A stretch of 64,000 nucleotides of DNA, taken from Agromyces sp. Soil535 (GTDB taxonomy: Bacteria; Actinomycetota; Actinomycetes; Actinomycetales; Microbacteriaceae). The notes under the pieces are model-generated. The model saw nothing but the letters and a program-made list of their open reading frames with translations. It was not told where the DNA came from and made no database searches. A program made the position numbers and the translations under genes. The stretch spans positions 1 to 64,000 of the forward strand of contig NZ_LMRW01000028.1 in assembly GCF_001428255.1 (NCBI RefSeq). The letters run 5' to 3'. Shown in pieces: positions 55,701 through 63,448 of the stretch. Every line of letters starts with the position of its first letter. Positions within the stretch are counted from its first letter, which is position 1.

Positions 55701-56367
55701 GGGTGGCGGACAGGTCGACGCTCGTGTAGTCGGCGACGAGGTCGGGGTGGCGGTCGGCGGTCGCGTAGAGGGCGCCGAGCTGATCGCGGGTACGAGCACG
55801 GAAGTAGCCCTCGCCCTGCATCAGCGCCCGGATGCCCCGTGAGCCGGGCGGGTGCAGGAGGCCCCAGAACCCGCCCACCTCGCTCCAGGTGCCGAGGAGC
55901 GAGTCGACCCCGGTGCCTGCGCGCTGGGCGACGGAGTACACCACGGCGTTGAGCCCTCCGGCGCTCGCCCCGGCGAGCAGGTCGAACTCGACACGGTCGT
56001 AGCGTGCGGCGTCCATCAGCCGTGCGTACACCGCGAGGCGCTCGAGCACCGGCGCCGTGAGCGGGGTCTCGGGCGTCACGACCACGAAGGCCAGAACGCC
56101 GCCGCCGTGATCGTAGAGGCGGATGCGGCGGAGCAGGTCGAGCTCTGCGACGGCCCCCCCGATCCACACCGCGAGGCTGACCCCGCCGCGCATCGCGAGC
56201 GCGACGCGCAGGGTGCGACCCGAGGAGGGCGCCGCACCCGGGTAGTTCCGGAGGCGATCCTCGATGCGCTGGCCCGCCCTGACCAGGACGAGGCGGATTT
56301 GTCGCGGCGGCCCGGGCGTCGCCCTGACGTCGTCGACGGGCATGGCCGTGGTTGCGATTCGCGGCAT
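52762..56367 (-). CDS. Giant patatin-like (DUF3376) membrane-anchored phospholipase
   Basis: 1201 residues. The patatin domain (~50-335) has the oxyanion region MRGGVSLAVWIGG, nucleophile Ser135 in GASAGG and Asp329 in VDGAVFD, so the Ser/Asp dyad is intact. A long helical DUF3376-type region (~340-800) follows, then a Glu-Pro repeat (~811-844), then a C-terminal membrane part with about eight hydrophobic segments (~880-1180). DUF3376 patatin proteins occur in actinobacteria as ~1000-1300-residue hypothetical phospholipases. The ATG at 56367 has AGGAG 6 nt upstream. Divergent from the two-component pair; whether they are linked is unknown. Confidence 0.85.
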   Translation of the reverse strand: MPRIATTAMPVDDVRATPGPPRQIRLVLVRAGQRIEDRLRNYPGAAPSSGRTLRVALAMRGGVSLAVWIGGAVAELDLLRRIRLYDHGGGVLAFVVVTPETPLTAPVLERLAVYARLMDAARYDRVEFDLLAGASAGGLNAVVYSVAQRAGTGVDSLLGTWSEVGGFWGLLHPPGSRGIRALMQGEGYFRARTRDQLGALYATADRHPDLVADYTSVDLSATLIDAHDEYEEDVNEGRGHFRFIGSDEHALDNLIPRRDSFDYPGKAEDDLAHLDRLALAARSTSSLPGGFEPAEIDSTVGRAGVEPRDMRFAFGVHRTAQRTPYRIVDGAVFDNVPIERALRAAKLRRSERLTDRAMIFLDPEPDAPLGGEATWDPDANRFFRTIGAMLSRSFRRESVAQEAAEIQRFNAAHLIQSGRRESAASLIATAPWDADARVARRRAYLHSLGMTLADHLAEAISLPSTWQLQSVLPQRRRYLPIDRVALAGLATQAVARFERAAAEDSRTAARSVLALADAANCVLSWTRALEAVPESPGSRRRISITDVREPAYAALADAANSRDALTALVLDETQGLASRRVVPRDTDFAAWLDTWFAASDAIDTAPHWRSLDAAISRLSNATKQLDRTIHYHDQATRRAWTEAPWSALGRVQRLYAVDLPPVMNAGGIPAALSSLRYWSIGVDEEPDRPASFTTLVADRRHALLQKLLRTSALTPDEIAGRLNAAADRVVLDRQSKLAGYGFGNFLGFLARDWRVNDWWWGRLDASAGIVRFLAASVAGGVEPSDDVRSVQDAVLEECDEPRYVERRVSALEPEPEPEPEPEPEPEPEPGAEPEPEPDPEPEPDPADTAEAARLRRRTRLRAGTDTVWNLSPGYRFAIASRAVRLIDRVVVSPVNRVIAIGAGAVLAVLRPILVAVPTLMDPPRLALVAGFVAAAAWLTSWNAVPDAAWVPLGIALACCALLLGLLVWGVTWARLRWRAVRRASDGELADLVGRAARRAWAPTLRYGIVAVASLFPLAISITQSNTLMAVLCFAVSAALVATTVYSATSARRTDVPGRRLRTSLMVGTFAVLGGILPLAQLFVQPASGPLAPGPDWYLPVLVAGGSAVAITLTYDWLPIARTPLAVSRAVNWLTIMLAAAIAGCAAWFLVAFLDQELDRLLQDTLQAAAFVVAWANAVWWLPELRAAEADIEDRVVRAPLG
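53835..53936. repeat. Hexanucleotide coding repeat (Glu-Pro run)
   Basis: About 17 units of GGCTCS GGCTCG-type hexamers, encoding alternating Glu-Pro on the minus strand (a few Asp or Gly-Ala breaks). It forms a stiff spacer between the soluble and membrane parts of the patatin-like protein. The perfect repeats could change length by slippage in steps of two residues. Confidence 0.85.
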
Positions 56368-56550
56368 CGGGGCTCCTGGGTCGGGGGACGGGCATGCGAA
56401 GGCCCCGATCCGAGGGCGCGGCGGTCCACGGCGTGTGCGGGCGGAGCGTCGCGGACACGCACGTGGCGTGTCAAGCGTGCCACGGCGACGGGGACCGCGC
56501 ATCCGGGATACCCCCAGAACTGGGACGAACGGCCCAGATACCCGACGCGA

Positions 56551-56556
56551 TACAGT
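56551..56556 (+). promoter_or_regulatory. Candidate -10 box for the two-component operon
   Basis: TACAGT lies 58 nt before the regulator's ATG. A CCCAGAACTGGG palindrome (56513-56524) sits at about -40 and could be an operator. Confidence 0.45.
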
Positions 56557-56613
56557 CGGCGTAGGCGGGTGGTGACCCCCGAACGGTCGAGCCTGCCCAC
56601 GAACGGAGGCCCG

Positions 56614-57276
56614 ATGAACGACGCTCGCCCCCTGCGCGTCGCGATCGCCGATGACGCGATGCTGCTCCGCGAAGGCATCGCGAAGGTGCTGGAGGGCGGC
56701 GGCATCGACGTGGTCGCCTCGGTCGGCACGGGTGACGAGCTCCTCGAGGTCGTTCGCGGCGGCGGCATCGACGCCGCGGTCCTCGACATCCGCATGCCGC
56801 CGAGCTATCGCGACGAGGGCATCGTCGCGCTCGAGGCCATGCGGGCCGAGGGCTCGACGATCGGCGTGCTGCTCCTGTCGATGTACGCGACGCCCGAGTA
56901 CGCGCTGCGCGTCATGGGCGCCGGAAGCGGCACGGGGTACCTGCTCAAGGAGCGCGTCTCCGAGCCCCAGACGCTCGTGCGCGCCGTCGAGACGGTCGCA
57001 TCGGGCGGCTCGGTGGTCGACCCCGAGGTCGTCGAGCAGCTCGTGAAGCGCACGCGCGCCGACGACCCGTTGTCACGACTCACCGAGCGAGAGCGCTCGG
57101 TGCTCGAGCTCATGGCGCAGGGCTACTCGAACGGCGGCATCGCCCAGACCCTGTTCCTCGGCCTGAAGACGGTCGAGACGCACGTGCGCAGCATCCTGCA
57201 GAAGCTCGACCTCGAGGAGTCGCCCGAGCACCACCGTCGCGTGCTCGCCGTGCTCACGCTCCTCGGCGAGCGATGA
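56614..57276 (+). CDS. NarL/LuxR-type response regulator
   Basis: 220 residues. Receiver domain (1-~125) with acidic pair DD (13-14), phospho-acceptor Asp58 (AVLDIRMPP) and Lys near 106 (LLKERV). LuxR helix-turn-helix ~150-215 (LTERERSVLELMAQGYSNGGIA, TVETHVRSILQKL). The ATG at 56614 has GGAGG 4-8 nt upstream; the long open frame before it is antisense to the patatin gene. It overlaps the histidine-kinase gene by 4 nt. Confidence 0.94.
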   Translation: MNDARPLRVAIADDAMLLREGIAKVLEGGGIDVVASVGTGDELLEVVRGGGIDAAVLDIRMPPSYRDEGIVALEAMRAEGSTIGVLLLSMYATPEYALRVMGAGSGTGYLLKERVSEPQTLVRAVETVASGGSVVDPEVVEQLVKRTRADDPLSRLTERERSVLELMAQGYSNGGIAQTLFLGLKTVETHVRSILQKLDLEESPEHHRRVLAVLTLLGER

Positions 57277-59072
57277 TGGCACCCGGCCGAAGAGGCCGGA
57301 TCCTCAGACGCACCATCATCATCGCCGCCGTCGTGGCGCTCACCCTGACGATGGAGATCTCGGGCTTCGTCGCGACGCCGGAGGAGCTGCGGCCCGAGGT
57401 CTCGTACGTGACCCTGCACACGATGGTGGCGCTCGTCTACGCCGCGTGCGCGGGCGTCGCATGGAGCCTCGGCCCCACACCCGTGCCGGCGAGGATGATG
57501 GTGGCCTTCGCGGTGCTCTGGATCCCGGTGACGTTCTTCCGCGTCATCGAGGACATCGGCTGGCTCTGGCCGCTCGTGTACGGCGCGCACCTCTGGTGGG
57601 CTGCGGTCCCGACCCTGCTCCCGCTCGTCTACCCCCGGGGCCGGCTCTCCGGCCGGATCGACCGGTGGCTCGTCGGCATCGTGATCGGCGCGTCACTCGT
57701 CTTCTTCCTGGGCGCCGTGCTCCTCCTCACCGGGCCGCCGAATCCCGAGCGGTGCGACTGTGCACCGAATCCGTACCAGATCGCCGATGCCCCGGAGGTC
57801 TTCGCCGCCATCAACCTCGGGTATCGCTACATCGGCGCGCTCGTCGCGCTCGTGATCGCCGGCCGTCTGCTTGTGGGCTGGGTGCGCGGGAGCATCCCGG
57901 CGCGCGCCGTGGCGTTCCTCATGCCGCTCGCGCTCGTCGCCTGGACAGCAACGCTCGCGGCGTACGCTGTGACGGAGTCCGTGTCGGCGACCGCCGACAA
58001 CGTGCTCGACACGGTCTCGTTGATCGCGATCGCATCGATCCCGGTGAGCTTCGTCGCGGGCGTGGGGCATACGCGGAACATGCGTTCGAGGGTCGCCGAC
58101 CTCATGCGAATCACCCGTGAGGGCGCCGATCGTGGGCTGTGGGCGGAGTCGCTCGCGCGCACCCTGCGCGACGCCTCGGTGCGCGTCTACTGGTGGGACG
58201 AGGAGCGCGGCCGGTATGCGGATGCCGCCGGCGAACCCATCGAGCAGGGCCCCGCCGAGCGGCGCGAGCGCCACGACCTGCTGCCGGTCTCGTCGCCGAC
58301 CGGCATGCCGATCGCCCTCATCCGGCACGACAAAGTGCTCACCGACAACATGCGCCTGCTCGACGGCGTCTCGAGCGCCCTCCGGCTGTCGGTCGACAAC
58401 GGCCGTCTGCGGTCCGAGATCGAGCGCACCCTCGAGCAGGTGCGCCAGTCGCGCCAGCGCATCGTGGAGGCGGGCGTCGAGGCGAGGCGCCGCATCGAGC
58501 GCGACCTGCACGACGGCGCCCAGCAGCACCTCGTCTCCCTCGGCATGCGGCTGCGGCTCGCCGCCAACGCCGCACGCGACACCGACGAGGTGGCGCTCGC
58601 CACCGAGCTCGAGGGCACCATCCAGATGCTGAACATGGCGCTCCGTGAGCTCAGGGAGCTCGCCCACGGCATCCACCCCAGCCTGCTCTCGTCGGGCGGC
58701 CTCGCGCTCGCCGTGCCCGAGGTGGCGGGGCGCTGCCCGGTCCCTGTCGAGGTCGACGTGCAGGCGGAGGGCCGGCTGCCCGAGCTCATCGAGTCGACCG
58801 CGTACTTCGTGCTGGCGGAGGCGCTCGCGAACGTCGCCAAGCACTCCGGCGCGACCCGCGGCTGGGTGCGGGCGTACGTCGTCGACGAGGAGCTCGAGCT
58901 CGTGGTGCGCGACAACGGCTCCGGCGGTGCGTCGCTAGACGGCGGCACCGGCATGCTCGGCATCGCCGACCGTGTCGACGCGGTGGGCGGCACGCTCGAC
59001 ATCGAGAGCCCCCGCGGGGCGGGCACCACGCTGACCGCACGGATCCCGCTCGGCGGCCCGCTCGCCGAGTGA
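57273..59072 (+). CDS. Membrane-bound sensor histidine kinase (HisKA_3)
   Basis: 599 residues. About seven transmembrane segments (~14-265) form the sensor part, followed by a GAF-like linker (~285-385), a HisKA_3 phospho-acceptor helix with His413 (RIERDLHDGAQQHL) and a HATPase domain (~500-595; LAEALANVAKHSGAT, GTGMLGIADRV). This is the usual NarX/DesK-like partner of a LuxR regulator, which precedes it. The ligand is unknown. Confidence 0.93.
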   Translation: MMAPGRRGRILRRTIIIAAVVALTLTMEISGFVATPEELRPEVSYVTLHTMVALVYAACAGVAWSLGPTPVPARMMVAFAVLWIPVTFFRVIEDIGWLWPLVYGAHLWWAAVPTLLPLVYPRGRLSGRIDRWLVGIVIGASLVFFLGAVLLLTGPPNPERCDCAPNPYQIADAPEVFAAINLGYRYIGALVALVIAGRLLVGWVRGSIPARAVAFLMPLALVAWTATLAAYAVTESVSATADNVLDTVSLIAIASIPVSFVAGVGHTRNMRSRVADLMRITREGADRGLWAESLARTLRDASVRVYWWDEERGRYADAAGEPIEQGPAERRERHDLLPVSSPTGMPIALIRHDKVLTDNMRLLDGVSSALRLSVDNGRLRSEIERTLEQVRQSRQRIVEAGVEARRRIERDLHDGAQQHLVSLGMRLRLAANAARDTDEVALATELEGTIQMLNMALRELRELAHGIHPSLLSSGGLALAVPEVAGRCPVPVEVDVQAEGRLPELIESTAYFVLAEALANVAKHSGATRGWVRAYVVDEELELVVRDNGSGGASLDGGTGMLGIADRVDAVGGTLDIESPRGAGTTLTARIPLGGPLAE

Positions 59073-59082
59073 GCGGGCTCGC

Positions 59083-59421
59083 TCACGGGCGCCAGCGGCA
59101 GGCGGCGAGCACGATGCGATAGCCGTCGTCGTCGGATGCCGCCACGAGGGGCGTGCCCTCGTCGTCGTAGTGCCGCCGCGCCGTCGCCGCATGGCCGGTG
59201 GGCGGACGACCGCCCGCACGCACGACGCGCCACCACGGGGCATCCGAGCCGTATCTGGCCATGACCTGGCCGACGGCTCGTGCACCGCGCGACCCGAGGA
59301 CGGCGGCGACGTCGCCGTAGGTCGCGACTGAGCCGGACGGGATGTCGGCGACCACGGCGAGCACGGCCTCGACGAACCCTTCGACAGGCTCAGGGCGGCG
59401 CCCGGCCGGGTGCTGCGGCAT
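59083..59421 (-). CDS. Alkyltransferase-like (ATL) protein with Trp in place of the catalytic Cys
   Basis: 112 residues of the MGMT DNA-binding domain ([25 protein letters not shown]). Where O6-alkylguanine transferases have PCHRV, this has PWWRV, the mark of ATL proteins that bind alkylated bases and direct them to nucleotide-excision repair without removing the alkyl group. Residues 10-15 (PEPVEG) are encoded by an intergenic-type repeat (59377-59391), so the N-terminus either recruited a repeat or is misassigned. It follows the GNAT gene by 8 nt. Confidence 0.85.
   Translation of the reverse strand: MPQHPAGRRPEPVEGFVEAVLAVVADIPSGSVATYGDVAAVLGSRGARAVGQVMARYGSDAPWWRVVRAGGRPPTGHAATARRHYDDEGTPLVAASDDDGYRIVLAACRWRP
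59377..59394. repeat. Copy of the CCCTTCGACAGGCTCAGG repeat inside a coding region
   Basis: The same 15-nt core (CCCTTCGACAGGCTC) occurs in reverse orientation at 18168-18182 in gene-free DNA. Here it falls within the first codons of the ATL gene. Confidence 0.7.
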
Positions 59422-59429
59422 CCGTTCGC

Positions 59430-59882
59430 TCAGAGCTCGAGCGCGCCGATCACGTCGCCGTAGGCGGTCTCGCCGACGTCGACGAAGCCGATGCGGTGGA
59501 AGAACGCCTCGGGGCCCAGCTCGCCCGGCTCCCAAAGCACGGTGATGCGGTCGAAGCCGCGGCGCTTGGCCTCCTCGGCGAGCGCCGTCGCGAGGAATCG
59601 CCCGACGCCCTTGCCCTGCACCTCCGCGTCGACGTTGATGCGCCAGATGCAGGCGCGGAACTCCTCGTGCGGATTCTCTGGGTCGAAGTTGCCGTGGATG
59701 AACCCGACGACCTTGCCCTTGAGGAGCGCGACCCGCTGCCACGCCGTGGCAGGGTTCACCACCGAGGACTCGGCCGAGTAGGTGACGGGAGCGATGAACT
59801 GCTCCTGGCCCGGCTTCAGCGACAGGCTGTTCGCGGCCACGATGTTCGTCGCGTTCAGTTCTTCGAGTCGCAGATCAGCCAT
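59430..59882 (-). CDS. GNAT family N-acetyltransferase
   Basis: 150 residues with the GNAT core: [20 protein letters not shown] is the acetyl-CoA loop (pattern Q-x-x-G-x-G), and [12 protein letters not shown] is the final strand and helix. N-terminal [20 protein letters not shown] is typical of spermine/spermidine-type GNATs of actinobacteria, but the substrate is unknown. ATG 59882. Divergent from icd and probably co-transcribed with the ATL gene. Confidence 0.85.
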   Translation of the reverse strand: MADLRLEELNATNIVAANSLSLKPGQEQFIAPVTYSAESSVVNPATAWQRVALLKGKVVGFIHGNFDPENPHEEFRACIWRINVDAEVQGKGVGRFLATALAEEAKRRGFDRITVLWEPGELGPEAFFHRIGFVDVGETAYGDVIGALEL

Positions 59883-59968
59883 GCTGCCAAGGCTAACCTG
59901 TGGCGGCCCGCGGCAGGAAGTCGCGGAGCAAGACCAGCGTGTGAACGGCCGGATGCGGCATCCATTTG

Positions 59969-59982
59969 TCTCGATGTCGAGA
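59969..59982. promoter_or_regulatory. Palindrome TCTCGATGTCGAGA in the icd promoter
   Basis: Near-perfect palindrome at about the -35 position of icd and matching 13 of 14 bases of the site before sucC (32817-32830). See the shared-operator finding. Confidence 0.65.
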
Positions 59983-59998
59983 TATCCGCGCGAGGCGG

Positions 59999-60004
59999 TA
60001 AGCT
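59999..60004 (+). promoter_or_regulatory. Candidate -10 box for icd
   Basis: TAAGCT, 65 nt before the TTG start of icd and 17 nt after the palindrome. Confidence 0.5.
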
Positions 60005-60068
60005 GGCAGGCGGCGTTTCCGCCCCACCAGACTTCCCCGAATCCCCGAGAGATCCAAGGAGATCCACG

Positions 60069-61286
60069 TTGTCCAAGATCAAGGTTGAAGGCACCGTCGT
60101 CGAGCTCGACGGCGACGAGATGACCCGCATCATCTGGCAGGCCATCAAGGACCAGCTGATCCACCCGTACCTCGACATCGACCTCGAGTACTACGACCTC
60201 TCGATCCAGAAGCGCGACGAGACCGACGACCAGATCACGATCGACGCGGCGCACGCCATCCAGAAGCACGGCGTGGGCGTGAAGTGCGCGACGATCACGC
60301 CCGACGAGGCGCGCGTCGAGGAGTTCGGCCTGAAGAAGATGTGGCGCTCGCCGAACGGCACCATCCGCAACATCCTCGGCGGCGTCATCTTCCGCGAGCC
60401 GATCATCATCTCGAACATCCCGCGCCTCGTGCCCGGCTGGAACAAGCCGATCATCGTCGGCCGTCACGCGTTCGGCGACCAGTACCGCGCCACCGACTTC
60501 CGCTTCGAGGGCGAGGGCACCCTCACCATGACCTTCACCCCGAAGGACGGCTCCGAGCCGCAGGAGTTCGAGGTCTTCCAGGCACCCGGCTCCGGCGTCG
60601 CGATGGGTATGTACAACCTCGACGACTCGATCCGCGATTTCGCGCGCGCCTCGCTGAACTACGGCCTCGACCGCAACTACCCCGTCTACCTCTCGACGAA
60701 GAACACGATCCTGAAGGCCTACGACGGCCGCTTCAAGGACCTGTTCCAGGAGGTCTTCGACACGGAGTTCAAGGAGAGGTTCGACGCGGCCGGCCTCACC
60801 TACGAGCACCGCCTCATCGACGACATGGTGGCCGCCGCGCTGAAGTGGGAGGGCGGCTACGTCTGGGCCTGCAAGAACTACGACGGCGACGTGCAGTCCG
60901 ACACCATCGCGCAGGGCTTCGGCTCGCTCGGCCTCATGACGAGCGTGCTCGCCACGCCCGACGGCAAGGTCGTCGAGGCCGAGGCGGCGCACGGCACCGT
61001 CACGCGCCACTACCGCCAGCACCAGCAGGGCAAGCCCACCTCGACGAACCCGATCGCCTCGATCTACGCCTGGACGCGCGGCCTCGCGCACCGCGGCAAG
61101 CTCGACGGCAACCAGGAGCTCATCGATTTCACGCACACCCTCGAGGACGTCGTCGTGAAGACCGTCGAGTCGGGTGCCATGACGAAGGACCTCGCGCTCC
61201 TCGTCGGCCCCGAGCAGCCGTACCAGACGACCGAGGAGTTCCTCCAGACGCTGTCCGACAACCTGAAGGCGCGCATCGCCGCCTGA
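60069..61286 (+). CDS. icd: NADP-dependent isocitrate dehydrogenase
   Basis: 405 residues, the eukaryote-like (type II) homodimeric [21 protein letters not shown] at the N-terminus, [12 protein letters not shown] for substrate binding, [33 protein letters not shown] and the C-terminal [15 protein letters not shown]. The start is TTG at 60069 with AAGGAGA 6 nt upstream; no ATG in frame lies nearby. A palindrome shared with sucCD lies in the promoter, and a motif-built terminator follows. Confidence 0.96.
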   Translation: MSKIKVEGTVVELDGDEMTRIIWQAIKDQLIHPYLDIDLEYYDLSIQKRDETDDQITIDAAHAIQKHGVGVKCATITPDEARVEEFGLKKMWRSPNGTIRNILGGVIFREPIIISNIPRLVPGWNKPIIVGRHAFGDQYRATDFRFEGEGTLTMTFTPKDGSEPQEFEVFQAPGSGVAMGMYNLDDSIRDFARASLNYGLDRNYPVYLSTKNTILKAYDGRFKDLFQEVFDTEFKERFDAAGLTYEHRLIDDMVAAALKWEGGYVWACKNYDGDVQSDTIAQGFGSLGLMTSVLATPDGKVVEAEAAHGTVTRHYRQHQQGKPTSTNPIASIYAWTRGLAHRGKLDGNQELIDFTHTLEDVVVKTVESGAMTKDLALLVGPEQPYQTTEEFLQTLSDNLKARIAA

Positions 61287-61300
61287 TCGTGGTCGTATGA

Positions 61301-61330
61301 GGGGGTCGGATGCCGCGGCATCCGGCCCCC
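61301..61330. terminator. icd terminator
   Basis: GGGGGTCGGATGCCG (61301-61315) is followed at once by CGGCATCCGGCCCCC (61316-61330), pairing at 14 of 15 positions; the centre CCGCGG would open as the loop. Built on the same GGATGCC motif as 51629-51657. Confidence 0.82.
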
Positions 61331-61504
61331 TCGTCGTTCTGCCCGGCGCGCCAGAGTCCCGAAAACATGCGCGAGGCGACATCCGCCCGGCGTGTCGTCC
61401 TGTTCTCGGTGACCGTGCGGCGTGTCCTCCTGCGTTCGGTACGCGCCAGGCGTGCGCCGCGCGGGGCGGTGCGTTGCGGGGAGTCACGGGAGAGGATGGA
61501 GGGC

Positions 61505-63385
61505 ATGGCACGGCTCCTGCGGCTCGCCCGACGGTACTGGGTCGTCACACTGACCCTCGCGATCGGGCTGCTCGGGGTGGTGCTCGCCCTCGCCGGTGCC
61601 GGCGAGGCGGTGCCCTGGATCTTCAGCGCCTACGCCCTCGCGATCGCCGCCTGGCAGGCGGTCGGCATGGTGCGCGACATCCTGCGCGGGCACTGGGGCC
61701 TCGACATCCTCGCGGTGACCGCCATCGTGGCGACCGTGCTCGTGGGAGAGTACGTCGCGGCGCTCATCGTCGTGCTCATGCTCACGGGCGGCGAGGCGCT
61801 CGAGGACTACGCGAACCGCCGGGCCAAGCGCGAGCTCGACGCGCTCCTGACCCGGACTCCGCAGCTCGCGCACCGCCTGCAGGACGACGAGATCGTCGAC
61901 GTGCGCGCCGACGAGGTGCGCCCGGGCGACCTGCTGCTCGTTCGCCCGAGCGAGATCGTGCCGGTCGACGCGACGCTGCGTTCCGACGAGACCGCCGTGG
62001 ACGAGTCGTCCATCACGGGCGAGAGCGTGCCCGTGGAGAAGCGCGCGGGCGACACCCTGCTGAGCGGTTCGGTGAACGGGCAGTCGGCGGTCGAGGTCGT
62101 CGCGACGGCCACAGCGGCCGACAGCCAGTACCAGCAGATCGTCGCGCTCGTCGCGGAGGCCGCCGCGTCGAAGGCGCCCGTCGTACGGCTCGCCGATCGC
62201 TACGCCGTGCCGTTCACGCTGTTCTCGCTCGCGCTGGCCGGGGTCGCATGGTGGTTGTCGGGCGACCCGGTGCGCTTCGCAGAGGTGCTCGTGCTCGCGA
62301 CACCGTGTCCACTGCTCATCGCCGCGCCGGTGGCCTTCATCGGCGGCATGAGCCGGGCCGCCCGCAACGGCGTGATCGTGAAGGGCGGGGGAGTGCTCGA
62401 GCAGCTCGCCGCCGCAAGGACCGCCGTGTTCGACAAGACCGGCACGCTCACGTACGGCGCCCCGACGCTCGTGGCGGTACGGCCGGGGAACGGGTTCGGC
62501 GCCGACGAGCTGCTCGGCATCGTGGCGTCCGCCGAGCAGTACTCGTCGCACGTGCTCGCCACATCGATGATCGCCGCCGCCCGCGAGCGGCACCTTCCGC
62601 TCGCCGAGGCCGAGTGGGCGCGGGAGACTGCCACGAACGGCGTGCAGGCGAAGGTCGACGGCCGCGAGGTCGTGGTCGGCAAGTTCGCCTTCGTCGCCGA
62701 GCACGCCCCGGATGCCGCGCGCACGCCGATCGCGCCGGGCGAGCTCGCGGTGTACGTGGCGGTCGACGGCCGCTTCGCGGGCGCCCTGCTCGCGAGCGAC
62801 CGGCTGCGCGACAACGCGAAGGCCACCCTCGCACGCCTCGACGAGCTCGGCGTTCACCGCACCATGATGCTCACGGGCGACGCGAAGGCCACCGCCGACC
62901 ACATCGCGGCCGAGATCGGGATCACCCGGGTGCTGGCGGACTGCCTGCCAGCCGACAAGGTGCATGAGGTCGCCGCCGTGACCGAGCGACCGGTGATCAT
63001 GGTGGGCGACGGGGTGAACGACGCGCCGGTCCTCGCCGCCGCCGACGTGGGCATCGCGATGGGCGCGAAGGGCGCGACCGCCGCGAGCGAATCTGCCTCG
63101 GCCGTGATCCTCGTCGACGACATCTCGCGCACGGCGAAGGCCGTGGAGATCGGCCGCGACACCGTGCGCATCGCGCTGCAGAGCATCTGGCTGGGCATCA
63201 TCGTCAGCGTCGGGCTCATGCTCGTGGCCGCGTTCGGCGTGATCCCCGCGACGGTGGGAGCCCTGCTGCAGGAGGTCGTCGACCTCGTCACGATCCTCGC
63301 CGCACTCCGCGCGATCGGCGGGCGCCTCGACGCGAAGACGATGGCGCCGGCGCAGCGGGCCACCGGCCAGATCACAACTCGATAA
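61505..63385 (+). CDS. P1B-type heavy-metal-translocating ATPase without N-terminal metal-binding domain
   Basis: 626 residues. TGE motif SITGESVP, metal-site TPCPLL in a membrane helix (~268), phosphorylated Asp310 in DKTGTLTYG, hinge GDGVNDAPVL. There is no HMA or His-rich domain at the N-terminus, and the usual HP dipeptide region reads SSHVLATS, so the Pro is missing. Helices ~10-80, ~215-290 and ~560-610. TPCP differs from CPC of copper and zinc pumps, so metal specificity is unclear. The ATG at 61505 (MARLL) has GGGAGAGG upstream; 61496 is the alternative. Confidence 0.82.
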   Translation: MARLLRLARRYWVVTLTLAIGLLGVVLALAGAGEAVPWIFSAYALAIAAWQAVGMVRDILRGHWGLDILAVTAIVATVLVGEYVAALIVVLMLTGGEALEDYANRRAKRELDALLTRTPQLAHRLQDDEIVDVRADEVRPGDLLLVRPSEIVPVDATLRSDETAVDESSITGESVPVEKRAGDTLLSGSVNGQSAVEVVATATAADSQYQQIVALVAEAAASKAPVVRLADRYAVPFTLFSLALAGVAWWLSGDPVRFAEVLVLATPCPLLIAAPVAFIGGMSRAARNGVIVKGGGVLEQLAAARTAVFDKTGTLTYGAPTLVAVRPGNGFGADELLGIVASAEQYSSHVLATSMIAAARERHLPLAEAEWARETATNGVQAKVDGREVVVGKFAFVAEHAPDAARTPIAPGELAVYVAVDGRFAGALLASDRLRDNAKATLARLDELGVHRTMMLTGDAKATADHIAAEIGITRVLADCLPADKVHEVAAVTERPVIMVGDGVNDAPVLAAADVGIAMGAKGATAASESASAVILVDDISRTAKAVEIGRDTVRIALQSIWLGIIVSVGLMLVAAFGVIPATVGALLQEVVDLVTILAALRAIGGRLDAKTMAPAQRATGQITTR

Positions 63386-63421
63386 CAGCGCGATGAAGTC
63401 GTCACCAACCTCTTGCGGGCG

Positions 63422-63448
63422 GTTTGTTCGTAAGCTTTACTAACAAAC
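63422..63448. promoter_or_regulatory. 27-bp palindrome abutting the ROK regulator start
   Basis: GTTTGTTCGTAA-GCT-TTACTAACAAAC pairs at 11 of 12 positions and ends 1 nt before the GTG. A TAAGCT -10 box (63431-63436) is inside it. This is the arrangement of an autoregulatory ROK operator; bound protein would block its own promoter. Confidence 0.75.

Noticed and set aside
60069-61286. Possibility that icd starts at an ATG further upstream
   Set aside because: No ATG or GTG with a ribosome-binding site is in frame near the homologous N-terminus; TTG at 60069 has AAGGAGA at correct spacing.
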